A stretch of 22,321 nt of DNA from Gloeophyllum trabeum ATCC 11539 (Eukaryota; Basidiomycota; Agaricomycetes; Gloeophyllales; Gloeophyllaceae). This document shows, piece by piece, positions 9,168 to 19,100 of this stretch. The translations under genes and the position numbers were made by a program. Each line of letters opens with the position of its first letter. Positions within the stretch are counted from its first letter, which is position 1. The stretch is from contig NW_006920422.1 of assembly GCF_000344685.1 (NCBI RefSeq), positions 1,109,940 through 1,132,260 of the forward strand, given 5' to 3'. The notes beneath the pieces were generated by a model that was not told the origin of the DNA, did not search any database, and saw only the letters and a list, made by a program, of their open reading frames with translations.

Positions 9168-10677
9168 ATGGATCCCACTCCGTCGCTGCCCTCGCTCAAA
9201 CTCTTCTCTCTTACAGGCCAGAATGCTCTCATAACAGGCGCAACGAGGGGTACGTAAATTACCCGCAAATCGATTCTAGGCCTTCATCTCTTAATAACTG
9301 TTCAAATGCCGATGACACACAAATTGTCCTTTCACGACCTTCGGAACGTGGTTGGCCTTTCAATTGCACCACCCTCGGATCCGCCACCGAATCCTCGCAG
9401 GCATTGGTGCCGCTTGTGCCATAGCGTTGGCGGAGGCGGGGGCTTCAGTATGCCTCGTGCAGCGCCCCCCACAAGAAGGCCAATCTCCAAACATGGAGAC
9501 GGCCAACACCATATCGGCTCTGGGCGTTACAGTGAAGACTGTATACGCCGACCTGGCTGACATGGAATCGGTAAAGACTATCGTGCCTCAGGCGTTGGAG
9601 GCCATGGGTGGCGAAATCCACATCCTCGTCAACTGCGCTGGAATACAACGGCGATCACCGAGTGTTGATTTTCCAGAGAAGGACTGGGACGATGTACGTG
9701 AGACGCCTATCACCGCTGATCTCCTCGTATTTTCCTCTATCCCACTTTAAGACATGTTTAAAGTTACCTCGCTCGCTCGCTGACCCTTCTCATACGGTCT
9801 GCGCACCGGCCCCGAAATTGAATATTTTAGGTTATCAATGTCAACCTGAAATCCGTGTGGCTGCTTTCACAAGCTGCTGGCCGGCACATGGTATCGAAAC
9901 GCCGTGGCAAGATAATCAATATAGCATCCCTCATGACATTCCAAGGCGGTTTGAACGTGCCCGCGTACGCAGCTGCCAAGGGCGCCCTGGGCCAGCTCAC
10001 CAAAGCACTGTCAAACGAGTGGAGCCAGCATAACGTGCAAGTCAACGCGATCTGTCCTGGGTACATCGCGACTGACATGTACGTACTTCCCGCATCTTGA
10101 TTTGCGCCACCTCTCGTCGTCGCCAAACATATGTTCCTCCAACTCCCTTCCGTGCGCCACTACAAATTCATAACATTAAACTATCACTCGGGGAGCACGG
10201 CCCGTCGCCTTATCGCCCGCCCTTCTCTTATCTTCTTCCACAACACCCCCTCGTCTTCCTGTGTACACTCTAACGCACGGCTCCTTCTCAATTCATCCAG
10301 GAACGAAGGTCTCCGTCACGACGCGGTCCGCATGCGACAGATCTCGGAACGCATCCCGGCCGGACGCTGGGGCGACCCCAAGGATTTCGCGGGTCCTACC
10401 GTCTTCCTCGCGAGCGCGGCCAGCCAGTACGTGTGCGGGGAGCTCATGCTCGTCGACGGGGTGAGTGTCATCCCGCCCGCGCTTTTGTCTCGCTCTCCAT
10501 TCTACCTTCAATTTTCGGCGCGAAGTGCTTCTTTTCTTTTGAGCTATTGTTCGTGATTTCATTTCGGGGCCTGCACCCCCCTCCGGCATGCTGTGTTCTA
10601 TATCTGATATGCTGCATGATGGACGTTGTATTCTGACCGAATATCTTATCGTCTGACAGGGATGGATGGGCCGCTAA
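9168..10677 (+). CDS. Short-chain dehydrogenase/reductase, KduD/gluconate 5-dehydrogenase-like
   Basis: Five exons (9168-9249, 9401-9693, 9831-10078, 10301-10460, 10660-10677) give 266 aa, typical for classical SDRs. The last exon encodes only GWMGR and the stop. The cofactor motif TGATRGIG is at 23-30 and NCAG at 105-108. The catalytic set is N130, S158, Y171 and K175 (YAAAK). Close matches to the KduD pattern are NVNLKSVW, INIAS followed by FQGG, and the C-terminal GELMLVDGGWMGR. KduD-type enzymes interconvert 2-dehydro-3-deoxygluconate and a diketo acid in uronate metabolism; related gluconate 5-dehydrogenases act on ketogluconate. The specific substrate is not decided by the sequence. Its introns (151, 137, 222 and 199 nt) are clearly longer than those of the other genes here. 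It is divergent from the polyol dehydrogenase. No missing residues were seen. Confidence 0.92.
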
Positions 10678-13600
10678 AGCAGAATCGGTACGGCAGCAGT
10701 CAGTCTCAGCGCCTATCGCGGGTGTTCTGACGGGCCACGTATACCTCGCGCGGAAAAGGAAAGGGTGGACGGCCCGTGTCAGGTGTATGTAGGGGCGGTT
10801 ATGTATAGTGTAGCGGCCAATTCCATCCAAGCATGCGTCAACGCAATCTCTCGCGGTATCTATGTGCATCTCAGATTCCACGCGCCCGGCATATTTGGTG
10901 CTTTTGGCGTAGATGAAAGGCCGTTTCGGAAGATCTGCCGGCGGTCACACCCTCACTGCACGTTCCGGGGCAAGAGAGAGGGCCTAGGCCGTCAGGTATA
11001 TATCGTACCGTGTACCATCACTTTGCACTCTTCCCTCCGGAACATAACAGCTTTCCAGTTATTAGTCGTACGAAATGGGTCTCATCTCTCCCTCGAACCG
11101 TGGAATCTGAAAGACAGTCGGACTGGCGCGTCCGAAATTTGAAGAAACCACTCATAAAACATACCGGAGTAGCAACATCGGCCCTCGGTGCCGTCTTGTA
11201 ATTACCCGGCGTATGTACGGCCCTGAGATCGATCTTCCACTGCAAACCCGCATTATGCAAGCGCATCCCCGCACTCCTCTATTTATCTCAGATTGCGACG
11301 CCATTCGCGCCACAAACGAAGGGAGGGGGAGGCACCGGCCCGGATGCGCGCTCGACGCGATTGGGCATTGGGGTCGAATGTGGGTTGGGAGTGGTCGCTG
11401 CGTTCAGACGCGGAAGAATCTCCCACCGTACCTGAGAGGCGTTGACCTCACAGGTCAGGTGGGCTTCCTACCGAGGCGTGCAGAACGGACCGAAGGGATA
11501 ATTTGTAGTGCTCGCTCAGAACGCAATATGGCGAAGTGGCAGGTACGACCGGTGGTCGGAGGATACAGATGAGGAAATTACTCTACCAACCTGATAGACG
11601 GGCTGACCTGTTAGAGACTCTAGCTACGAGTGCGTGATGAGAAATCATCGCGCTAACCGAAGCGGACGGCGTTTAACTCGTCCCATGGGGTATCAGTGGG
11701 GAAAGGCAAGAAGAGAATTGTGCACCAGAGCTGTGGGCGCAAGCAGACTTATCATAGCTGTAATCTTCATCGCTGCAGCTATCAAGGCGACATCGATGAC
11801 TAGATCGACCTATCAACCAGAACTCACGTCATAATCATCCGAAGGGAAGCAGGCCGGTGGTGTTCCTAGCGCAGCCATGGAGGTGCGAACTGGCGCTATA
11901 TACAGGACGGTTCCCGCCTGCATATAGACGATGCTTTAACTTTCAGGTCAGGGGAAGTGCTCACATGTGATTTTTCCACGCGGACATTTCATGGACATTC
12001 CTCGAATGTTGTAGACGACGTCATGAAGGGTCGTGACATCGTGGAGAAGGGCGTACTCCATATATTGAATGGGAGAAGCAAGGAATCCCGAGTGAGATGC
12101 AGGTGACAGGGAAATGGATCGGCGGCCAAGGAGATACAGCAGACGGGAGAGGAAGAATAGACTCGCTGTAATGGGCCCGACGTCTGGAAGCCGGAGCAGC
12201 CTCGACGAAAATGAGGAGAAGCCAATGTTATCTGACCACTCATTAGGGGGACTCGTGTAATACGGTTGCGACGCGTAAGCATCTGAGTTTACAGAGCTCA
12301 AGACATTAGAACTTACAACCGGGAGGGATAGATGAGTTCTCTTCACACTGGCCTTACTCTCCGCACACACAGCCCATTCAGTCTAGGCTAACATCTCCGA
12401 CCATGTTCACAGATTAGACGCAGGCCTCGCGTCGATCTGGACGGCCGCAGGGTCGCGCCCACCTCGCGAACACGGGCGAACAAGCTGCCACTCTAGACGC
12501 CTTCACAGGTCGCAAGGGATGGCGCTTGGTCGCCGAGGTTATCCAGTAATATGATGTTGTGAGCCGCCAGGGACATCGGAGGTTCCCCTTAGAATGCCAC
12601 TACAAGCAGCGGATGGACCATTCGGGATCGGAACGTACTCATCTATGGACGCGAAAGCCAAAGAATTCCAGATAGGGAAGATGGCCAAATTTTTCGTCGA
12701 CCCACTGTGTCTCTTGGATAGCGACGCCAGTTGAGGTCACTACGAGTACTATTGTACCCCAACAAGTCGGTCGTGCATCCAACCACACCCCATTCTCAGC
12801 GTGGACTGGTCTGGTGGGTCTTGCCGGTGGTCGCAGTCAGTTCCCCAATCTCCGTCAGGATTGAACTGAGACGAATGGGCATCCTCCTTAGCACTGATCC
12901 AGGCAGGCCGTTCGAAGACGCGAGCAGAGTTAGAGTTCCCAGTTCCCGCTTGAACCCGCGTTGAGAGTCCACTACGAGCGTGGTTGCCTCGTGAATGTCT
13001 GCGGTCGGATACGAACGCCTTGTATAAGAGGCAAATACGCTACTCACCTTGAGAGTGATATACTGTATAAACGCGTTGCAGCCACGATAATCCACACCCG
13101 CCGCGCGTGCCGCGGTCACGCTGCCACGCTTTCGGATCGCCAATCCCAGGCCTGTAGCTATGTACGACAATCATGGTCGAATGGTATGGAGGGAAACATT
13201 CAGTGATCACGACGGGCGTCCGACTAACCGTTGCAATCCCGTTCCGTTCCTACGGCCTACGGCCTTACGAACTTGGTAGTGGTGCTGACAACAGCAAGGC
13301 GAACTCCGACTTTAGTGCCTGCGCGTTGATCCACCACGGATTTTCGACGGGTCTCCATGCAACCGCAGGTCCGACAGTCGTCGGCCATCCAATGGCGCAT
13401 TGACACAACCGGAGACTGCAGAGCCTTTCCATCAGGACCTGTAACGGGCTAGAGACCGCAGGACATAGCCTCTATATATATCGGATAGGTAGAAGTCAAT
13501 TTCCGAGGGTGCCCGATTCTACATTACTTTTAGCAACGTCTCACGTTGACTCACCATACCCTTACCTGAACCCACCCGCTTACCTTACCGCTTAGAGGCC

Positions 13601-13778
13601 TATTTAGAGCATACCCGGGATCGCTGGTAGAGCCCCAAGAACATCGCAAGAGCTGCTGGACACCGTCGAAGAAACAGCTGAACCGAGATGACTATCGTTC
13701 TAACGCCCTACTGGTCCAATGGTGTCCAGAAGCTAAAGGCGATGTTGCAGCGTGAGCACTTCCTTTTCTCTCGGCGTT
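10678..13778. other. Gene-poor stretch of about 3.1 kb
   Basis: The left end carries the 3' UTR of the reductase, and the right 300-400 bases carry the promoter and leader of malic enzyme. In between I see no recognisable gene. The longest candidates are minus-strand frames at 11948-12370 (140 codons with ATG; serine/leucine-rich middle, a hydrophobic FFLSRLLYLLG) and 12796-13170 (124 codons, starting at a non-ATG codon). Neither has a family motif or splice partners I could define. No tRNA, tandem repeat or terminal inverted repeats of a transposon were recognised. Confidence 0.5.
13473..13481 (+). promoter_or_regulatory. TATA-like box upstream of malic enzyme
   Basis: TATATATAT lies in GCCTCTATATATATCGG. 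It is about 300 bases before the malic enzyme ATG (13779) and is followed by pyrimidine-rich sequence around 13530-13600. It is the strongest TATA-like sequence in the intergenic region. The distance implies a leader of up to about 250 nt that would include the uORF at 13688, or an unrecognised 5' intron. The assignment rests on position and sequence only. Confidence 0.35.
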
Positions 13779-13819
13779 ATGCACTTCCATCGCTCGCTTG
13801 GCACTGTAGCCCCTTCTAA
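13688..13819 (+). other. Upstream ORF overlapping the malic enzyme start
   Basis: An ATG at 13688 in a different frame opens 43 codons ending with TAA at 13817-13819, which is 41 bases inside the malic enzyme coding region. The encoded peptide has no recognisable domain. If the mRNA leader includes it, ribosomes using this ATG would bypass the malic enzyme ATG at 13779, so it could lower translation. It could instead be outside the transcript or removed by an unseen intron. Confidence 0.3.
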
Positions 13820-15954
13820 GCCACCAAAGGGTCTTGCTCCTCCCGTCCTTGATGATGAAACACACTACAAGAGATCTCTGGCCCAGCTTCGTTCGAAGGA
13901 CAAGGCTCTTGAAAAGTACATCTACCTTAACCAGCTGAAGAATCACGACCACCATATGTTCTACAGGATTTGGTTGAACAACTTGTCTGTACGTGATTGA
14001 CGTCACCCTTGAGAGCTTCTGAATTTTGATTCGCGATCGGCCGCTTTCAAGGAAATAACACCCCTAATCTATACACCTACCGTTGGAGATGCCTGTATTC
14101 AGTATTCCCACATATACCGGAAGCCAGAGGGTCTGGTGTGTGGACTTCATTCGCACCAGATGTAGTGTTCTTGGACTAATGTCCGTCACCAGTATCTATC
14201 CTACAAAGACAAGGGTCACCTTGGACAAATTATCCGCAACTGGCCACTTATTGACGATGCTCGTATATCTGTGGTTACGGACGGTCAGTGCGAATTGTGT
14301 TGCTTGATACGGTCGCTTCACAGTCGTCTACTTCAGGCTCTCGCATCTTGGGTCTTGGTGACCTTGGTATCAATGGCATGCCAATTGCTATCGGAAAACT
14401 CTCTTTATATGTCGCTGGCGCCGGGTAAGACTTCCGGCACAAATATGTGCAGCTTTCACTAATCGGCATGTCGTAGTATTCGACCATCCTCCACCCTTCC
14501 CATCGTGCTGGATCTGGGCACAAACAATCAGGCATTCCTGGATGACCCTCTCTATCTGGGTCTGCGTCAGAAACGTGTCTCCGATGAGGAGATGAACGAG
14601 TTCATGGATGAATTCATGCATGAGATGCACCGAATCTTCCCCAAACTCCTCATTCAATTCGAGGTCAGCCCCCGTCCCTTACTCTCTGGAATCGTCGGAC
14701 TGACTTGAATCCCTTATGGTCTTCTAGGATTTCTCCACCGACCACGCCTTCTCATATTTGGAGCGCTTCCGCCACAGATACCCCGTCTTCAACGACGACA
14801 TTCAAGGCACGGGTGCAGTCGTCCTGTCAGGCTTTCTCAATGCCGCGAAGCTCTCATCTGCCGCGTCTGGGCAGCCGTTATCGTCCCATCGTATCCTGTT
14901 CTTGGGCGCCGGCTCTGCGGGCGTAGGTGTCGCCATGCAACTCATGAGCTTCTTCAAGCTGCAGGGCCTGTCCGAGGAAGAGGCGCGGAGCCGGATCTCC
15001 CTCGTCGACTCCCAGGGCCTGATCTTCGACACGCGCGGACCGATGGCTGAGCACAAGAAATGTGCGTTGCCACCCGTGATCTTTATCCTCCTTCTTGCGT
15101 ATTCAATTCGATGTCGTACTCCCCCTGATCACAGATTTCTCTCGCCGGGATTATGCCGGACCTCCCCTGACCAATCTCGTCGAAATCATCGAGCACGTGA
15201 AGCCGACGGCGCTACTCGGACTTTCCACGATCAAGGTTTGCTGGTTTAACACAGTATCCTCGACAGTGGCACTTGTGCTGAGATTATGATCGTGATCACA
15301 GGGAGCCTTCAATCAGGAAGTGGTGGAAGCTATGGCGAGGCTAAATCCCCGACCGATTATTTTCCCCCTGTCCAATCCCGTGCGTCTGTCAGAGTGTGAA
15401 TTCCACGAAGCGGTAACGTGGACGCAAGGGAAAGTCATCTTTGCTTCTGGGTCGCCCTTCCCTATTCAGGAGTATGAGGGTCGGAAGCTGTACCCAGGGC
15501 AGGGCAATAACATGTACATCTTTCCTGGTGAGTACCTTTGATATCGAAACGTGGCCCGCGGATCTTGTTCTTCTGCTCGTTTCTATGGTCCTCCCGGTGC
15601 TGACTAGGCTCGATCATAGGTTTGGGCTTAGGCGCCATTCTCTCAAAAGCATCCAAGGTTACGGATACTATGGTCGAAGCTTCATCTCTGGGACTCGCAG
15701 ATTCTCTTACGCCTGAGGAACGCGAATTGGACATGATCTACCCCCGCGTTGAGCGTATCAGGGAAATCAGTAACCAGATTGCCTGCGCGGTTATCCGGGC
15801 AGCTCAGAAAGCGGTATGTTTTAGCCTTCGTTTCTGTTATAGTTGTGACTGAGTATATGTGGACTTCCAGGGTGTCGATCAAAATCGTGATCTTCGCAGA
15901 ATGGACGATGCCCAGCTCCGCGACTTCGTCAAGAGCAGGATGTGGAATCCTTGA
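13779..15954 (+). CDS. Malic enzyme (malate oxidative decarboxylase)
   Basis: Ten exons (13779-13988, 14052-14135, 14193-14283, 14337-14424, 14477-14663, 14728-15061, 15135-15235, 15302-15527, 15620-15813, 15871-15954) give 532 aa. The enzyme converts malate to pyruvate and CO2 while reducing NAD(P)+. Visible residues are the catalytic Tyr77 in [10 protein letters not shown], Lys149 in AIGKLSLY, metal ligands E220/D221 (FEDF) and D244 ([11 protein letters not shown]), the [14 protein letters not shown] signature, and the dinucleotide motif GAGSAG at 280-285. The C-terminal half has FPLSNP and ASGSPFP. An in-frame TAA at 13734-13736 precedes the ATG at 13779. The N-terminus ([16 protein letters not shown]) is short, with Arg, His and Ser and no acidic residue, compatible with a weak mitochondrial presequence. 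NAD or NADP preference cannot be decided. Its 3' end converges on the ABC transporter gene. All family residues I looked for are present. Confidence 0.95.
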
Positions 15955-16185
15955 ATAACAACACCATTTCTGGCTATCTGCACCATTCCTTACTCTCCCT
16001 GTCGCCGTCAGTATCGTAGTTCTAGGCATTTATTCTGTGTATCCCGGGATCTGGAGGTCTAATATTAGGTATTTATTATTTAATTGCAAGTGGAAGATGC
16101 TCGATATGCAAGGTCCTAGTGCGATGCCCTGTAAACTCTCGTCTATTCGGTAATCTGTGATACATTTTCCGGGCAAGAGTACGGG
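15955..16185. other. Convergent 3' intergenic region
   Basis: Only 231 bases separate the malic enzyme stop codon (plus) from the ABC transporter stop codon (minus). Both 3' UTRs and polyadenylation signals must lie here. An A/T-rich core at about 16060-16085 (TATTTATTATTTAATTG) is the likeliest place for processing signals on either strand. The two transcripts may overlap at their 3' ends. No gene is present. Confidence 0.6.
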
Positions 16186-19100
16186 TTACACGCCAGCAAG
16201 CTTTTTGAGCATTGCAAACTCGTTCCTTCCGGTTGCCTTGCAAAGGCCATAGAATTTGGAGGATGGGTTAGATAGCAGGGTGGACGGAGTGTCGAATTCC
16301 ATAATGTGACCCTCTTCCAGCAACATTACCTGCGTGATTTCATCTCAGCGGTGAATGCGGTAAGTCTTGCACTCCACTTACTCTGTCGTAATCAATGACA
16401 GTCCGAAGCCTGTGTGCAATCGTAAGGATAGTGCTATCGGCAAATTCGCTGGATGACACATGAGCATGTTAGAAGGAGGTTGTGGATATTGGTCTTACTG
16501 CCGTATTGTCTTGCTGATGAGCTCATCCGTGGCATAGTCGACACTGCCAGCAATAATGAGATAACTCGAAGGGTATCCACAGACATCACTAACCTAGCGG
16601 TGGCCTATAATGAACCAGTTAGCACTCTCACCTGGCATGTACCCGGAGATACAATCATACCTCATCCATAACAAGTACTTTGGTCCGCTTGAGGATCGCC
16701 CGCGCCATGCATAAAAGCTGTTTTTCGCTAGAATCGCAGCAGTTTGATATGGTAAGGGGATAAGATGAAGATTAGTACATACCCGGTAGAGAAGTTCTCT
16801 CCACCCTCAGAGACTGAAGAATCCAGGTCACGGAAAACGTTCGCGTTCTCGGTCTCGACAGCTTCTGGGCTATCGTCGGATGGAATGAGATGCACGCGAC
16901 GCAACGCCTCGTACTGGAACGACTTAAATACCACCGAAGGACAAGCAGATGCCGACCTACAATTTGTGCATCGTCATACTCCCCGAATACGTCAAGCGTT
17001 GATCTGACCGTTCCACTCAAGATCGTAGGATCCTCTGGGAAAAGTTGAGAAACGCCGCGCAATGAAATCCTCTTGCACTCACGAGGAATGATCGTTAATC
17101 TACTGCGTAGGTCGCTTAATCCAATCTGAGAAATATCAAGGTCGTCGATGAGGATTCGCCCCTCTGTGGCTTCCACGAAACGGAAGAATGATAATGCCAG
17201 GGTACTCTTACCCGAGCCAGTCCGGCCCAGGATTCCGACCTGATGCGGACATAATGAGTCCTGCCCAGTGTATATTAGTTTCCTTAGTCACCTTTTCCCC
17301 GGGTCTTATCTCGAAGTTTAGATTGTGCAAGACATTTGGTAATTCGGGCTGCAAGACGATTAGCAATGGCTGCGCCATTCAAGCAATGTGTGGGGGCTCA
17401 CAGCATAACGGATTACCAAGTTTTCAGCCTTGATTTCACCAGCAGACGGCCAAGATGGTGGGGGCCAAGGCTCAAGGTATTCCGGCGGCTCACGTGGTAA
17501 TTCAGAGTACTCTTTGACCCTTTCTAGTGCAACCTGCGATGACGATGACGGTCCAGACATGAAAGATTTGCGAAAAGGAAGTCTAACAACTTACCATGGA
17601 TTGTTCCAACCCGACGAACCGCCTTACCTAAGCCCGGAAGGTCAGAGGGTCTTATAGAAGACATGAATCAGTGAGGAATTTACCAAGAATAGGAGCTAGA
17701 TGTCCTTTTTGTAAGTCACTGGTTAATCTATCTGATATGTGAACGTACGTCGTTTGTAACTGTTGATGCGAACGCTAAGGCGAAGCCCGCCAAAGATGCG
17801 TCAATGCGAGGAGTGAAGATCGCAACTAAGCCCGTGATGCCGACTACGGCGCTGGAGAGCAGATTGTATCGAGCAGACAACCAACGATTCACTAACACGC
17901 TGGATATCAGCTATTCGTTGAGATCAACCGATGGCAGTGACTCTACCTCCCCACATCCAGTAGTATGGATTCGTATTCTCATTTTAAAATATTAGTTATA
18001 GCGAAGGCCCGGTACACACTACAAGAGCTTACTGTGTCAACGCAACGCAGCATGTCTCGGAGGAACTTGGAAGAGGCTCCGAAAGCTCGGATAATGGTCA
18101 CGCCCGATATTGTCTCACCGTAGATGGAGTAAAGCGGAGACCGCGTCACGGAATCTGCACAACCAGTCTGTTGGAATCCGCGAGGGGCGAGAAGAGATGG
18201 ACCCACCCAATCGACGCATGTCTCGAGATGTTTGGCCATAGACCTTTCACAACAAATCAGTTGACATAGTAATACAGGCTCTGCCCGTCACAATGCCCAC
18301 CTTGGCAACTGGAAAGTGGATCAGTGCCGAAAGCAGGTTAACGTCACGATCAGACACACCATTGAAATATATGAATCCCAAAATAATGGCGCTGATGAGG
18401 AAGGGCAAGCCGCCTACCACACTGATGGTGATCAGTGTAGTCAGGACATTCAAGCCATACATTATGCTACGCCCAAAGTTGTCTGACAGGCTGCTGTCAA
18501 TACCTGCAGAAAGTCAACGTCAATTTGGTTGCAAAATTCCACCCATATGTAACTGTGCCTTCGAAATCTTTCCCAAATCTATTGAGTAAGCGACCGCGGG
18601 ACACAGTGTCGTGGAACCGGATATGAGCGAAGAGAACAGCCTCCAGCAGTCCTAAGGAAAAAATCAGACTGCGGTCAAGAGTGCCTACCCGTTTCGCCCT
18701 TACTCTTATATAGTACGGTAGATGCATGGATAGAGCCATGATCTAGACAAACGTACGTTCGAACGTCGGCTGGCTGTTGAAGAGAAAGAGAGAGCGGGGC
18801 TACGTACACAATACAAACCATCTGACAGTTGTCAACACGAGTCCTGCGATAGAGGCGTCAGGGTAAAAACTGTCAACGATATGATGTGCTTACCAGCCGC
18901 TGTTATCTATTGCTTAATTTAGTATTTGTGAAGGAAGGACGAATAGTCGACACTCACTGCAGCGTATACGCTGATGTAGAAGACCGGACTACGGGCGTCT
19001 CCGCTGTAAGCTGTACCAGACCAGACCCTGGGAGCGTAGGTGAGCACGCAAGAACAAAGTGAGAGTATACAATGCGTACTTTAGCCAGCCATTCTCGAAG

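Noticed and set aside
9127..9234. uORF starting at an ATG at 9127 overlapping the reductase start.
   Set aside because: The ATG lies inside the TATA-like element of the same promoter, so transcription most likely starts downstream of it.
11948..12370. Minus-strand 140-codon ORF as a gene.
   Set aside because: No recognisable motif or splice partners, and overlapping open frames of similar length exist in other phases. It is described only within the gene-poor region.
13752..13778. Malic enzyme start at a GTG at 13752.
   Set aside because: Nuclear fungal genes normally start at ATG. The ATG at 13779 gives a family-like N-terminus, and an in-frame stop lies at 13734-13736.
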